From the NCBI RefSeq assembly GCF_025447595.1, contig NZ_JAOEJU010000007.1:124001-188000 (forward strand): 64,000 nucleotides of DNA, written 5' to 3'. Under the pieces are notes generated by a model. That model had not been told where the DNA came from, did not search any database, and was given only the letters and a program-made list of their open reading frames with translations. A program made the position numbers and the translations under genes. Shown here piece by piece: positions 46,228 through 56,692 of this stretch; position 1 is the stretch's first letter; each line of letters begins with the position of its first letter. The DNA comes from Pseudomonas koreensis (GTDB taxonomy: Bacteria > Pseudomonadota > Gammaproteobacteria > Pseudomonadales > Pseudomonadaceae).

Positions 46228-47118
46228 TTACAGCGGTGTCGGTTCGCTGCGCGATTTAGGCAGCTCGATCCGCTCGACTTCCCCCGGCACCGTCGGCCAA
46301 TCCCCGGCCGCCCACTTGCGCCGCGCCTCATCGATCGCTGCCGGATCGCTTGCGACAAAATTCCAGTTGATCCGCCGTGGCCCATCCAGTGGCGCACCAC
46401 CGAACAACACCGCGTGGCTGTCGCTCTCGGCAAACAGGCTCATCTCTTCCCCGGCCGGCAACACTACCAGCGCATGGGGTTCGACCGCTTCGCCATTCAA
46501 TTGCACATCACCGCTCAAGACATACAGCGCCCGTTCTTCATGCTCGGTCGGGATCAGCAGCGTGGTCGCGGTTTGCAACTTCAGTTCGGCATACAACGTA
46601 GGAGAAAGCACCGGAACCGGTGATTCCAGGCAAAAGCCTGACCCGGCGATCATGCGGATCTGTACGCCAAGGTTATCGCTGACCGGCAAGGTCGCGGCCG
46701 GGTGGTGGCTGTAATGCCCCGGGCCTTGTTCGTGATCCTTGGGCGAGGCGAGCCAGATTTGCAGGCCGTGCATCTTGAAGCTTTGTTCCCATAGCGGTTC
46801 AGGCGTGCGTTCGACATGAGCGATCGCCGTGCCGGCCGTCATCCAGCTGACATCGCCGGCGCTGACCACTTGATCCGAGCCCAGGCTGTCCTTGTGCTGG
46901 ATCTGCCCGTCGAACAAATACGTGAGGGTCGACAGACCGATGTGCGGGTGCTGTCGGATATTCATGCCTTTGCCCGCCGGATAAACCGTTTCGAGCATGT
47001 GGTCGAAAAACACGAAAGGCCCGACGCTGCGGCATTTGGCTGACGGCAGCGGGCGCAGAATCGGCTGGCCTTCGACGTCTTCGGCGCGCGGGCGGATGAT
47101 CAGGGGTTGGGTATCCAT
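46228..47118 (-). CDS. Pirin-family bicupin
   Basis: A 296-residue double-cupin protein. The metal site is in RQHPHIGLSTLTYLFDG with the two histidines, plus His in GTAIAHVERTPEP nearby. The N-terminal VGPFVFFDHMLE is the pirin signature. Family members bind Fe or Ni and several are quercetinases or redox-sensing partners; its role here is not determined. Confidence 0.92.
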   Translation of the reverse strand: MDTQPLIIRPRAEDVEGQPILRPLPSAKCRSVGPFVFFDHMLETVYPAGKGMNIRQHPHIGLSTLTYLFDGQIQHKDSLGSDQVVSAGDVSWMTAGTAIAHVERTPEPLWEQSFKMHGLQIWLASPKDHEQGPGHYSHHPAATLPVSDNLGVQIRMIAGSGFCLESPVPVLSPTLYAELKLQTATTLLIPTEHEERALYVLSGDVQLNGEAVEPHALVVLPAGEEMSLFAESDSHAVLFGGAPLDGPRRINWNFVASDPAAIDEARRKWAAGDWPTVPGEVERIELPKSRSEPTPL

Positions 47119-47179
47119 GTTCCATTCCAGGCTGAGCGGGTGATGCGTGGAGCATAACCCGCCGGTGTCGTCGGGGTGA

Positions 47180-47596
47180 TTACTGGCTGTCGAAGCCGAC
47201 TGGCGCGTGGGTTTCGATGGTGACTTCGCTGGTGGTCATCAGCTTGTGGATCGGGCAGCGGTCGGCAACACGCAGCAGTTCTTCGCGCTGGGCATCGGTG
47301 AGCACGCCTTTGAGGGTGAGGGTCACGTGCAGCGCGTATTTTCCTTTCTGTTCCTGGCTGTTGTCGCGTTTGACCTCAACGCCGACGCCGGTCAGCGGGA
47401 TGTCCTTTTTCTTCGCGTACAGCTTCAGGGTCAGGGCCTTGCAGGCACCGAGGGCGGCGTCGAAGTAATCGTGCGGCTCCGGAGCCGAGCCTTCGCCGCC
47501 GGCAGTCGTCGGGACGTCTGTAAACAGCTCATGCTCATCGATCTGAACAGTGTGGCGAAAACCTTCGGCGGACACGGTATTGACGGTAACGGTCAT
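47180..47596 (-). CDS. OsmC-family protein
   Basis: A 138-residue OsmC-type peroxidase. The two catalytic cysteines are in LGACKALTLKLYAKKK and VADRCPIHKLMTTSEV. It should reduce organic hydroperoxides with lipoyl or thiol reductants. I used the ATG at 47596 (MTVTVNTV); the frame continues upstream, but that part does not fit the family. It lies 62 bases ahead of the pirin gene on the same strand. Confidence 0.92.
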   Translation of the reverse strand: MTVTVNTVSAEGFRHTVQIDEHELFTDVPTTAGGEGSAPEPHDYFDAALGACKALTLKLYAKKKDIPLTGVGVEVKRDNSQEQKGKYALHVTLTLKGVLTDAQREELLRVADRCPIHKLMTTSEVTIETHAPVGFDSQ

Positions 47597-47748
47597 GTGA
47601 ACCTCGCAAGCTGTAGGAGTAGGGATTCGATCAAAAAAGACCTTGCAGGTATAGAGCATTCCCACACAGGCGCGTTCCACTTTCTTGCCGGGTGAACCCT
47701 CGTTGCCCGGCGAGGGTCTAGGCTATGCCTGTCTGCCGGAGAATGCTT

Positions 47749-48780
47749 GTGTCCGTGTTTCGTTTGAGTCTTGCCTGCCTGATGGTTTTTACCGGCGTCG
47801 CCAGTGCCCGGGATTACACCTACAGTGACGCGCACCTGCATTACGTGGATTTTTTCCAGGAAACCGCCGGCATGCCGAAATTGCTGACGGCCATGAAGGA
47901 AAACTCCATCGAGCACGTGATGATTTCCGGCATTCCCGTGGCGAAGAAATGGCACGAAGACGAGCCGAAGCGTCCGCGTTACTACGCCGGCGATGACGCC
48001 GATGCCTATTGGTACAGCGCGACTGACGTGATCGTCGCCGACGCGGTGCAGAAGCTGACACCTGAGCAACGCCAGTACTTTCACCCGTTTCTTTCAGGCT
48101 TCAACCCCAACGACAAGAACTCCGCCGCGCACATCCAGCGCATGCTCGATCTGTATCCCGGCTTGTGGCAGGGCATCGGCGAGGTATTCACCCGTCACGA
48201 CGACCTCACGGCACTCACCTCGGGTGACACGCCACGCGCCAACAACGAGGCCATGACCCGCATCTATCACCTGGCCGCCGAAAACGATCTGCCGGTGATG
48301 CTGCATTCCAACATCACCTCCAAGCGTGAGAAGAATCCGCTGTACCTGAAGGAAATCGAAGAGCCGCTGCGTAATCATCCGCACACCCGGTTTATCTGGG
48401 CGCATGCCGGCACCAGCGCCGAAATCCATCGTCATCAGACGCAGCTGGATTTTCTGCTGCCGACCCTGACGCGAATGCTGGAGGCGTACCCGAACCTGTT
48501 CATTGATCTGTCGTGGAGCCTGCTGACGCCTTATCTGCTGGACGAAAAGGGTCAGCCGCGAGCGGAGTGGGTGCAACTGGTGGAGCGCTATCCGGATCGT
48601 TTCATGATCGGTTCGGACGTGGTCGGGCGATTCAACAAGCTCGGCAAGGAAATCCACGGCTTCAAGCCGTTTCTCGATGCATTGCCTGAGGCGGTCGCGA
48701 AAAAAGTCGCACGGGACAACTTCCTGGCGATCTTGCCGCGAACAGCGCTCAAGTCCGGCAAACCCGCGCTGAATCGTTAA
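47749..48780 (+). CDS. Secreted amidohydrolase-2-type metal-dependent hydrolase
   Basis: A 343-residue protein with a signal peptide (ending TGVASA) and the amidohydrolase-2 TIM barrel: [12 protein letters not shown] (HxH), [21 protein letters not shown], and IGSDVVGR (Asp). A periplasmic location is unusual for this family. The start could be ATG 47743 or GTG 47749. I prefer GTG, since GGAGA at 47738-47742 is then 6 bases away instead of adjacent. Substrate unknown. Confidence 0.85.
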   Translation: MSVFRLSLACLMVFTGVASARDYTYSDAHLHYVDFFQETAGMPKLLTAMKENSIEHVMISGIPVAKKWHEDEPKRPRYYAGDDADAYWYSATDVIVADAVQKLTPEQRQYFHPFLSGFNPNDKNSAAHIQRMLDLYPGLWQGIGEVFTRHDDLTALTSGDTPRANNEAMTRIYHLAAENDLPVMLHSNITSKREKNPLYLKEIEEPLRNHPHTRFIWAHAGTSAEIHRHQTQLDFLLPTLTRMLEAYPNLFIDLSWSLLTPYLLDEKGQPRAEWVQLVERYPDRFMIGSDVVGRFNKLGKEIHGFKPFLDALPEAVAKKVARDNFLAILPRTALKSGKPALNR

Positions 48781-48910
48781 TGCGCCAGGTTCGAAGTATC
48801 GAGGCCTTTTGATATCACGTTTTGGTCTTACGCAATTTTCCAAAGGGCCGATACCTTCTAGAGCAACCAGCTGCAGGGTTGATGCAGCGCTTTTGGAAGG
48901 AACCAGAGCA

Positions 48911-50536
48911 ATGAGTATCCGTAGTCTCAATATTGCGCCCCGGGCCGGGCTGGGTTTTGGCGTGCTGGCGCTGATGGTGTTTGCCCTTGGGGCGTTTGCC
49001 CTGCTGCAGATGTCGAACATGCGCGCGCAGTCCGACGAGGTCGACAATAACTGGCTGCCCAGCGTGATGGCGGTGGGCGAGATGAGCCAGGACATGTTGC
49101 GCCTGCGCGCGCTGACCATGCGTCTGTTGCTCAATCGCGACCCGCAGGCGCTGGATCAGAATGTCGCCAAGCTCAATGATCTGCGCGGTGTGCTGAGCGA
49201 AGCCCAGCAACGTTACGACATCCTGATCGTATTGCCCGAAGAGCGCGCGCTGTTCGACCGCTTCAAGGTTGCCGAACACAAGTACCTGGAGCTTCAGGCG
49301 CAGGTGATGACGTTATCCGTTCAGGGACGAGTGGAGGAGGCGGCGGCCATTCTCAACGGGCAGATGAGCCCGCTGGCGGATGAAATTGCAGTGAGCCTGC
49401 GTGAGCTGGTCGAGCTGAACAAGCACAACGCCAACCTCGCAACCGAGGCGGCACGGCTGGTGTTCACTAATTCGCGGGTGTGGGTCGGGGTGATGATCGG
49501 CATTACCGCGCTGATTACCATTGCGCTGGCGTTGTTGCTGACCCGCAGCATCGTGCTGCCGCTGTCGCAATCGCTCAATGTCGCGGAAGTGGTGGCCGGC
49601 GGCGATCTGACCGGGGATATCAGCATTTCCGGCAGGGATGAACCGGCGCGGCTGCTGCACGCGCTCAAGAGCATGCAGCACAACCTGCGCGATACCATCC
49701 GCCGGATCTCGGAGTCCTCCAGTCAACTGGCCTCGGCGTCAGAGGAGTTGAGTTGCGTCACCGAGGATGCGACGCGGGGGCTGCACCAGCAGAGTCTGGA
49801 AATTGAACAGGCCGCCACGGCGGTCAATCAGATGACCGCCGCCGTGGAGGAGGTGGCGAGCAATGCCGTTGCGACTTCCGAGGCTTCCCGTGAGTCTGAT
49901 CGCATTGCCCAGCATGGTCGCGAGCAGGTCCAGCAGACCGTGTCGTCCATCGAGTTGCTGGCGGACGATGTCACGGCGAATGCCACGCAGGTAGAGGAGC
50001 TGGCGCAGAAGGTCTACAGCATCAGCAAGGTGCTGGATGTGATCCGCTCGATTGCCGAGCAGACCAACCTGCTGGCATTGAATGCGGCGATCGAGGCCGC
50101 GCGTGCGGGGGATGCCGGGCGGGGTTTTGCGGTGGTTGCGGATGAGGTGCGGGCGCTGGCCCATCGCACTCAGCAGTCGACGCAGGAAATCGAACAGATG
50201 ATCGGCGGCATCCAGCAGGGCACCGATTCGGCGGTCAGCTCGATGCAGCAGAGCAACGTTCGGGCGCGCTCGACGCTGGAGCTGGCGAAGGCCGCCGGCG
50301 TGGCGTTGGAGGAAATAGCTTCGGCGTTCACCCTGATCAACGAGCGCAACCTGGTGATCGCCAGTGCGTCGGAAGAGCAGGCGGCCGTGGCGCGGGAGGT
50401 CGATCGCAACCTGATGAACATTCGTGATCTGGCCATGCAGACCTCGGCGGGGGCCAATCAGACCAGCGCTGCGAGTCAGGAGCTGTCGCGGCTGGCGGTG
50501 GACCTGAACAGCATGGTCGCCAAGTTCTCGGTCTGA
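48911..50536 (+). CDS. Methyl-accepting chemotaxis protein
   Basis: A 541-residue chemoreceptor. Membrane helices near residues 12-32 and 195-215 enclose a helical ligand domain (4HB type) of about 160 residues. A HAMP follows ([20 protein letters not shown]), then the signalling domain with the tip [20 protein letters not shown] and [18 protein letters not shown]. The ligand is unknown. It stands alone and uses the ATG at 48911 after GGAAGG. Confidence 0.94.
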   Translation: MSIRSLNIAPRAGLGFGVLALMVFALGAFALLQMSNMRAQSDEVDNNWLPSVMAVGEMSQDMLRLRALTMRLLLNRDPQALDQNVAKLNDLRGVLSEAQQRYDILIVLPEERALFDRFKVAEHKYLELQAQVMTLSVQGRVEEAAAILNGQMSPLADEIAVSLRELVELNKHNANLATEAARLVFTNSRVWVGVMIGITALITIALALLLTRSIVLPLSQSLNVAEVVAGGDLTGDISISGRDEPARLLHALKSMQHNLRDTIRRISESSSQLASASEELSCVTEDATRGLHQQSLEIEQAATAVNQMTAAVEEVASNAVATSEASRESDRIAQHGREQVQQTVSSIELLADDVTANATQVEELAQKVYSISKVLDVIRSIAEQTNLLALNAAIEAARAGDAGRGFAVVADEVRALAHRTQQSTQEIEQMIGGIQQGTDSAVSSMQQSNVRARSTLELAKAAGVALEEIASAFTLINERNLVIASASEEQAAVAREVDRNLMNIRDLAMQTSAGANQTSAASQELSRLAVDLNSMVAKFSV

Positions 50537-50556
50537 TCGGCGTTCGACAGGCGAAA

Positions 50557-50582
50557 AAAAGCCCCGCATTTGCGGGGCTTTT
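50557..50582. terminator. Bidirectional terminator between the MCP gene and DUF3108
   Basis: AAAAGCCCCGC, ATTT loop, GCGGGGCTTTT. It has A and T runs at the two sides and can stop both convergent transcripts. Confidence 0.92.
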
Positions 50583-50589
50583 CGTTGAA

Positions 50590-51303
50590 TCAGCTGCCTT
50601 TGACCGTCTTGCCGTTGACCGTGCCGTCGAGGAGCATGATGTTGTACTCCTTGCCGTCGGTTTCGACCTGTTGCAGACGAACCAGCAGGTAATCCCAGTC
50701 CTTGGCGAACCACAGGACGGTGATGCGTTTGCTTTGTGTCGGATCGCGGACGCGCTCGACCTTGATCGCATCGATCTGGCCAGCCTTGGTTTCGACTTTC
50801 TCCGAACCCAGCACGCGGAAGTCGTAAGTATCGACTTCGCCATCATCGACCACCTGATAGCTCATGCTTTTCTTGCCGGCGGCCACATCATGCTGCAGCG
50901 CCAGTTGATAGGTGGATTTGTCGACCATGCCGCGGTTGAGCGGGATTTTCACCGCGTCGCCGCGATCGGTGCCGGTCACCAGCTTGTTGGCCCAGTCGAA
51001 GTCCAGGTCAGCCTTTTTCGCCTTGCCCAGACCACCGCGTTCGAAGTGGTAGGACTGTGGCAGCAGGGTGTCCTTGTCCAGGGTCAGGGTGCTTTCCTCG
51101 GACAGGCTGGCAATCATCATCGAGGCCTTGAAGCTGAGCTTCCAGACGCCGTTGGCTTGTTTGGTCAGACTACGCTCGGCGGTGCCGCTCATGGGCAATT
51201 GCTTCCAGTCGGCGGTGTAGCTGGCGGAGAACGGTTGAAGGTCTGCTGCCTGGGCGAAAGGCAGGGCGAGCAGAGCGCAAGCGAAGAGCAGGGCGCGACG
51301 CAT
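50590..51303 (-). CDS. DUF3108 secreted protein
   Basis: A 237-residue protein with a signal peptide (residues 1-20, ending FAQAAD). Mostly beta strands, with the family pattern LQPFSASYTADWKQLPMSGT at the mature start and AGQIDAIKVERVRDPTQSKR further on. Function unknown. It starts 8 bases after the purN stop, so it is cotranscribed with purMN, as in other pseudomonads. Confidence 0.88.
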   Translation of the reverse strand: MRRALLFACALLALPFAQAADLQPFSASYTADWKQLPMSGTAERSLTKQANGVWKLSFKASMMIASLSEESTLTLDKDTLLPQSYHFERGGLGKAKKADLDFDWANKLVTGTDRGDAVKIPLNRGMVDKSTYQLALQHDVAAGKKSMSYQVVDDGEVDTYDFRVLGSEKVETKAGQIDAIKVERVRDPTQSKRITVLWFAKDWDYLLVRLQQVETDGKEYNIMLLDGTVNGKTVKGS

Positions 51304-51311
51304 AAAATCTC

Positions 51312-51962
51312 CTAGTTTCGAATCAAGTGACCGCTGGCCCCAAGTAACTGGCCATCCAGTAAAGCACCTTGCTCGCCGAGGCTCAGCCGTCCTTCGGCGA
51401 ACCAGCGTACGGCCATCGGGTAGATCAGGTGTTCCTGAACGTGAACCCGTTGCGCCAGACTTTGCGGCGAATCGTGCAACTCTACCGGTATTACTGCCTG
51501 TACGACCAGTGGTCCGCCATCGAGTTCCTCGGTGACGAAGTGCACGGAGCAGCCGTGTTCGGCGTCGCCGGCTTCCAGCGCGCGCTGATGCGTGTGTAAC
51601 CCTTTGTATTTGGGTAGCAGCGACGGGTGGATGTTGAGCAGGCGACCCTGGTAGTGACGGACGAAGTCAGCGCTGAGAATGCGCATGAAGCCGGCCAGTA
51701 CCACGAGTGTGGGGTTGAATTCGTCGATCAGTTCGATCAGAGCGGTATCGAAGGCCTCGCGGCCCTCGAATCCCTTGTGATCCAGCGAGCGGGTGGCGAT
51801 CCCCGCGTCACTGGCGCGTTGCAGGCCGTAGGCGTCGGCGCGGTTGGAAATCACCGCAGCGATGCGGACCGGGCTGTCGCCGGTCCGCGTGCTGTCGATC
51901 AGGGCCTGCAAGTTACTGCCGGTGCCGGACAACAGCACCACGACATCACAGGTCTGGGACAT
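51312..51962 (-). CDS. purN: Phosphoribosylglycinamide formyltransferase
   Basis: A 216-residue enzyme of purine synthesis that transfers a formyl group from 10-formyl-THF to GAR. GTGSNLQALIDS binds the phosphate; the catalytic Asn and His lie in LLNIHPSLLPKYKGLHTH, and the Asp in VTEELDGGPLV. ATG 51962 is chosen; its first base is the last base of the purM stop codon in TGATG. Confidence 0.96.
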   Translation of the reverse strand: MSQTCDVVVLLSGTGSNLQALIDSTRTGDSPVRIAAVISNRADAYGLQRASDAGIATRSLDHKGFEGREAFDTALIELIDEFNPTLVVLAGFMRILSADFVRHYQGRLLNIHPSLLPKYKGLHTHQRALEAGDAEHGCSVHFVTEELDGGPLVVQAVIPVELHDSPQSLAQRVHVQEHLIYPMAVRWFAEGRLSLGEQGALLDGQLLGASGHLIRN

Positions 51963-53020
51963 CAGTGAGCCTTGAGGTTCTTCAGTTCGACCTGGGCCGC
52001 GCCTTCGGCAGCGACAGCGATCTGACCGATGACCCAAGGCTGTTCGCCGGCGTCACGCAGGGTGTTCAGGGCAACTTCAACGTGCTCCTGAGCCACGCAG
52101 ATCACCATGCCCACGCCGCAGTTCAGAACGCGGTGCATCTCGGTTTCGTCGACGTTGCCTTTCTCTTGCAGCCAGTCGAAGACGGCCGGGCGGTTCCAGC
52201 TGGCCACGTCAACCACGGCTTGAGCGCCTTTCGGCAGAACGCGCGGGATGTTGTCGAGCAGGCCGCCACCGGTGATGTGGGCCATGGCTTTGACAGCGCC
52301 GGTGTCCTTGATCAGCTTGAGCAGCGGCTTCACGTAGATGCGGGTCGGGGCCATCAGCAGTTCGGTCAGCGGCTTGCCGTCGAGCTGAACGGTTTCGATG
52401 TCGGCACCGGACACTTCGATGATCTTGCGGATCAGCGAGTAGCCGTTGGAGTGCGGGCCGGACGATGGCAGGGCGATCAGGGCATCACCGGTGGCGACTT
52501 TCGAGCCGTCGATGATTTCGGCTTTTTCCACGACGCCGACGCAGAAGCCGGCCAGGTCGTAATCTTCGCCTTCGTACATGCCAGGCATTTCAGCGGTTTC
52601 GCCGCCGACCAGCGAGCAGCCAGCCAGTTCGCAGCCTGCACCGATGCCGGTGACCACGGTGGCGGCTACGTCGACGTTCAGCTTGCCGGTGGCGTAGTAG
52701 TCGAGGAAGAACAGCGGCTCGGCGCCGCACACCACCAGATCGTTGACGCACATGGCGACCAGGTCCTGGCCGATGCTGTCGTGCTTGTTCAGGTTCAGCG
52801 CCAGACGCAGCTTGGTGCCGACGCCGTCAGTACCGGAAACCAGCACCGGCTGTTTGTAACCGGCCGGGATCTCGCAGAGGGCGCCGAAACCGCCCAGGCC
52901 GCCCATGACTTCCGGGCGCGCAGTGCGCTTGGCGACGCTCTTGATGCGTTCGACCAATGCTTCACCGGCGTCGATGTCTACACCGGCGTCCTTGTAGCTC
53001 AGGGAGGGTTGCTTGCTCAT
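51962..53020 (-). CDS. purM: Phosphoribosylformylglycinamidine cyclo-ligase (AIR synthetase)
   Basis: A 352-residue enzyme that closes the imidazole ring with ATP. It begins [20 protein letters not shown]; the substrate and ATP region has [20 protein letters not shown] and [11 protein letters not shown]. It forms an operon purM-purN-DUF3108. The ATG at 53020 is the family start; the longer frame adds residues of low similarity. Confidence 0.97.
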   Translation of the reverse strand: MSKQPSLSYKDAGVDIDAGEALVERIKSVAKRTARPEVMGGLGGFGALCEIPAGYKQPVLVSGTDGVGTKLRLALNLNKHDSIGQDLVAMCVNDLVVCGAEPLFFLDYYATGKLNVDVAATVVTGIGAGCELAGCSLVGGETAEMPGMYEGEDYDLAGFCVGVVEKAEIIDGSKVATGDALIALPSSGPHSNGYSLIRKIIEVSGADIETVQLDGKPLTELLMAPTRIYVKPLLKLIKDTGAVKAMAHITGGGLLDNIPRVLPKGAQAVVDVASWNRPAVFDWLQEKGNVDETEMHRVLNCGVGMVICVAQEHVEVALNTLRDAGEQPWVIGQIAVAAEGAAQVELKNLKAH

Positions 53021-53395
53021 GATCCAGGCCTTTAGGGGAGGGGATTCAGGGGTAACGACCGAGTTCAGCGGGAGCGCCGAATCCGACAGGGGCGATTGCC
53101 TCACGCGAAGTTCGGGGTGCCCGGCTGTTGCCGGTCTGCGAAGGCGCGCGATTTTATCAGGCTTGAGGGGCAGCGGCCATCCTCACGCCGACGGGCAGGG
53201 GCATATCGATGGAAAAATTTTGCAATTGACGCTGTGGATGACATCACGGGTGCCTGTATAAGGAACCGTCTATCGTTAGGACTGTGCAAAAACTTACCGA
53301 CCGCGTGTGAATGTTTTGCGACGGCCTGTGGTCACAGGCTTGCCACAACGGTACACGCGGCCTGTTCCAGCCGCTCTTGTCGACGGGAATTCTCC
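53021..53395. other. Divergent purM / DUF2066 intergenic region
   Basis: A 375-base gap with no credible gene. It must hold promoters for the purMN operon and for the DUF2066-perM genes. AT-rich stretches occur at about 53212-53230 (GAAAAATTTTGCAATTG) and 53255-53275 (TATAAGGAACC), but I cannot fix a promoter from them. A frame continuing upstream of DUF2066 has no signal peptide and is not accepted. Confidence 0.5.
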
Positions 53396-54454
53396 ATGCG
53401 TTTTTGTAAATTGCTGTTAGTAGGTGGCTTGTCTCTGATCAGCCTGGCGACTCAGGCCGAAAACGTCAAAGGTCTTTATCAGGTACGCGAACCGGTCACT
53501 GGTCAGTCGCCAGAAGAGCGCGATCGCGCGACCCAGGCTGCGCTGGATACGCTGGTGCTGCGCCTGACCGGCGACCCGAAAGCCCCGCAGAACCCGGGGC
53601 TGGCGCCGGTTCGCAAGGACCCGCAGCAGATCATCAGCCAGTTCGGTTTCGATGCCGGGCCGCCGGAAGTACTGAAAGTCGATTTCGATCCGGGAACCAC
53701 CGAGCAGGCGTTGCGCCGCGCCGGGCTGTCGCTGTGGGGCGCCAATCGGCCCTCGATCTTGAGCTGGTGGCTGAATGATTCAACTGAAGGCTCGAGTCTG
53801 GTGGGTGACGGTCAGGCCAGTGCCGCGCCTTTGCGCCGTGCCGCCCAGCACCGTGGGTTGCCGTTGCGCCTGCCGTTGGCGGACTTGAGCGAGCAATTGG
53901 TTGCCACGGCACCAGCGCTCGAAGGAGCCGACCCGGCCCCGTTGCGTAACGTTTCCGAGCGCTACAACGCAGATGCCTTGCTCGCGGTGCACGCCCGCGA
54001 GGAAGGCGGGCAATGGCAAGCCAAATGGCAATTGTGGCTGGGCGACAAAAAAGAGGCGGGCAACGTACAGGGCGCGGATCAGGCAGCTGTAGCAGACGCG
54101 GTGATGCTGGCGGTCACTGAACGTCTGGCGCCACGTTTTGTGGCCAAACCGGGTGCGTCCGGCCAGCAGACCCTGGAGGTGCATGGCATGAATCTGGAGC
54201 ACTACGCGGTGCTGCTGCGGTTACTCGAACCGTTTGGCGTGCGTCTGCAAAGTGTCGATGCCGATCGCATCCTGTATCGGGTCAATGGCAGTGCTGATCA
54301 GTTGCGAGCGCAGTTGTCGCTGGCGAAGCTGCAGGAACTGCCGGCCGAGACGCCGGCTCCGGTCGCTGCGCCGCAACCTGCGGTCGCCGGGGTGCCGTCA
54401 GTCGTTGCGCCGACGCCGACACCGGTGGCGCCGTCCTTGCGGTTCCGCTGGTAG
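53396..54454 (+). CDS. DUF2066 secreted protein
   Basis: A 352-residue protein with a signal peptide (residues 1-22, ending LATQA). The mature start VKGLYQVREPVTGQSPEERD is the DUF2066 signature. The end is a Pro/Ala/Val-rich tail. Function unknown; it lies between pur genes and perM-hda in pseudomonads, a conserved but unexplained order. The start at 53396 is required for the signal peptide. Confidence 0.87.
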   Translation: MRFCKLLLVGGLSLISLATQAENVKGLYQVREPVTGQSPEERDRATQAALDTLVLRLTGDPKAPQNPGLAPVRKDPQQIISQFGFDAGPPEVLKVDFDPGTTEQALRRAGLSLWGANRPSILSWWLNDSTEGSSLVGDGQASAAPLRRAAQHRGLPLRLPLADLSEQLVATAPALEGADPAPLRNVSERYNADALLAVHAREEGGQWQAKWQLWLGDKKEAGNVQGADQAAVADAVMLAVTERLAPRFVAKPGASGQQTLEVHGMNLEHYAVLLRLLEPFGVRLQSVDADRILYRVNGSADQLRAQLSLAKLQELPAETPAPVAAPQPAVAGVPSVVAPTPTPVAPSLRFRW

Positions 54455-54489
54455 GTTTTCTTTCTTATATATAAGCAATGGAGTGTTAC

Positions 54490-55563
54490 ATGGGCGATAC
54501 GCGGCGTTGGTTCTGGCTCGGTGGGGTGCTCCTGCTTTGTGCGTTTGTCTGGTTGCTGCATCCGATCCTCACGCCGTTCCTGGTGGCGCTGCTGCTCGCC
54601 TATCTGTTCGATCCGCTCGTCGATCGTCTGGAGCGCCTGGGGCTGTCGCGCACCTGGGGTGTGATTGCGGTGTTCGCCTTGTTCACCCTGATCGTCACCG
54701 CGTTGTTGCTGGTGCTGGTGCCGATGCTCGCCAAGCAATTGCTGCGGCTGTATGAGCTGGCGCCGCAGATGCTCGACTGGTTGCAGCACACCGCGGTGCC
54801 ATGGGCGCAATCGAAGCTGGGGCTGTCGGACGGCTTCTGGAAGTTCGACAAGGTCAAGGCCGCGATCAGCGAGCACATGGGCCAGACCACCGACATCGTC
54901 GGTGTGGTGCTGAGTCAGGCGACGGCCTCGAGCCTGGCGCTGATCGGCTGGCTGGCGAATCTGGTGCTGATCCCGGTGGTGAGCTTTTATCTGCTGCGCG
55001 ACTGGGACGTGATGATGGCCAAGATCCGTGGCCTGTTGCCGCGTGATCGAGAGGAGCGTGTAGTGGCGCTGGCGGGTGAGTGCCACGAGGTGCTCGGCGC
55101 GTTCGTGCGCGGGCAGTTGCTGGTGATGCTGGCCTTGGGCGTGATTTATGCGGCCGGTCTGATGATTGTCGGGCTGGAGCTGGGTCTGTTGATCGGTCTG
55201 ATCGCGGGGCTGGCGGCGATTGTGCCGTACATGGGGTTCGTGATCGGCATCGGTGCGGCGCTGATTGCCGGGTTGTTCCAGTTCGGCGGTGATCTGTATC
55301 CGATGATCGGAATCGTGGCGGTGTTCATGGTCGGTCAGGCGCTGGAAGGTATGGTGCTGACGCCCTTGCTGGTGGGGGACCGGATCGGTTTGCACCCGGT
55401 GGCGGTGATTTTTGCGATTCTGGCCGGTGGCGAGCTGTTCGGCTTCACCGGTGTGCTGCTGGCATTGCCGGTGGCGGCGGTGATCATGGTGCTGGTGCGA
55501 CACGTCCACGATCTGTACAAGGATTCCGACATCTATAGCGGGGTGGATGAGCCGGAGTTGTAA
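54490..55563 (+). CDS. perM: AI-2E/PerM-family transporter
   Basis: A 357-residue inner-membrane protein with about seven helices. HPILTPFLVALLLAYLFDPL at residues 20-39 and the central motif ELGLLIGLIAGLAAIVPYMG, then GDRIGLHPVAVIFAILAGGE are typical of the AI-2E/PerM family. Members export autoinducer-2 or act as Na+/H+ antiporters. It lies 36 bases after DUF2066 and before hda. GGAG is placed 6 bases before ATG 54490. Confidence 0.9.
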   Translation: MGDTRRWFWLGGVLLLCAFVWLLHPILTPFLVALLLAYLFDPLVDRLERLGLSRTWGVIAVFALFTLIVTALLLVLVPMLAKQLLRLYELAPQMLDWLQHTAVPWAQSKLGLSDGFWKFDKVKAAISEHMGQTTDIVGVVLSQATASSLALIGWLANLVLIPVVSFYLLRDWDVMMAKIRGLLPRDREERVVALAGECHEVLGAFVRGQLLVMLALGVIYAAGLMIVGLELGLLIGLIAGLAAIVPYMGFVIGIGAALIAGLFQFGGDLYPMIGIVAVFMVGQALEGMVLTPLLVGDRIGLHPVAVIFAILAGGELFGFTGVLLALPVAAVIMVLVRHVHDLYKDSDIYSGVDEPEL

Positions 55564-55773
55564 TCGGGACGCGCGGGCTGCCCGATGGATCATCGGGTTG
55601 GCCCGTCTCATGCAGGCCATGGCGCCAAAGAAACTGTCATAAAACCAGCACGTTAACGCAAACCTTTGATTTTGCTTGGGGTCTGTCGCATTGTGCGCTC
55701 CGCTTCACGGGTATAAACTTCGCTCACTTTACACAGAGGCCACTAACGGTTCCTTGGGAACTGTTCAGTCAGC

Positions 55774-56478
55774 ATGAAACCGATTCAGCTGCCCCTAGGT
55801 GTGCGTCTGCGTGATGACGCCACCTTCATCAACTACTACCCAGGCGCCAATGCCGCTGCACTCGGCTATGTCGAGCGTCTATGCGAAGCCGACGCCGGCT
55901 GGACCGAAAGCCTGATCTATCTGTGGGGCAAGCACGGGGTAGGGCGTACGCATCTGTTGCAGGCCGCGTGCCTGCGCTTCGAGCAGATGGGGGAACCGGC
56001 GGTGTACCTGCCGCTGGCCGAGTTGATGGATCGCGGCATCGAAATCCTCGACAACCTCGAACAGTACGAACTGGTCTGCCTGGATGACTTGCAAGTGATT
56101 GCCGGCAAGGCGGACTGGGAAGAGGCGATGTTTCATCTGTTCAATCGTCTGCGTGACAGCGGTCGGCGTCTGCTGATTGCGGCGTCCACTTCGCCGCGTG
56201 AACTGCCGATCAAACTTGCCGACCTGAAATCGCGCCTGACCCTGGCGCTGATCTTCCAGATGCGTCCTCTCTCCGATGAAGACAAATTGCGTGCCCTGCA
56301 ATTGCGCGCATCCCGTCGCGGTCTGCATCTGACCGACGAGGTCGGGCATTTTATTTTGACTCGCGGTACCCGCAGCATGAGCGCGCTTTTCGATCTGCTG
56401 GAGCAGCTCGATCAGGCCTCTTTGCAGGCTCAGCGCAAGCTGACCATTCCCTTCCTGAAAGAAACGCTGGGCTGGTAA
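55774..56478 (+). CDS. hda: DnaA regulatory inactivator Hda
   Basis: A 234-residue AAA+ protein related to DnaA without its DNA-binding domain. The P-loop is LWGKHGVGRTHLLQAACLRF, with Arg where DnaA has Lys, as in other Hda proteins. Walker B is LVCLDDLQVI, and the sensor region SRLTLALIFQMRPLSDEDKL follows. With the DNA clamp it stimulates ATP hydrolysis by DnaA and limits initiation of replication. The N-terminal clamp-binding motif is MKPIQLPLGVRL. Confidence 0.95.
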   Translation: MKPIQLPLGVRLRDDATFINYYPGANAAALGYVERLCEADAGWTESLIYLWGKHGVGRTHLLQAACLRFEQMGEPAVYLPLAELMDRGIEILDNLEQYELVCLDDLQVIAGKADWEEAMFHLFNRLRDSGRRLLIAASTSPRELPIKLADLKSRLTLALIFQMRPLSDEDKLRALQLRASRRGLHLTDEVGHFILTRGTRSMSALFDLLEQLDQASLQAQRKLTIPFLKETLGW

Positions 56479-56692
56479 AACCGGGGCTTTCAGCCGGTTT
56501 CGGCATATTTCAGGCGTCAGAAAACCCGCTTTCCTGTGGGTTGCACAGGCCGCGTCTCGACTCAAATAGGCTTAAGCGCTTAGATGTTAACGAGAAACCG
56601 AGAAGTCACAAAAAGATCGATTGAATTTGCAAATGAGGCTGATAGCGGGCATAGTCTCGGCTTCTTTACAACTATCAGCCACGGTCGTGCCC

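Noticed and set aside
53096..53395. Upstream extension of DUF2066 by 100 codons
   Set aside because: It would bury the signal peptide inside the protein. ATG 53396 gives a proper secreted protein.
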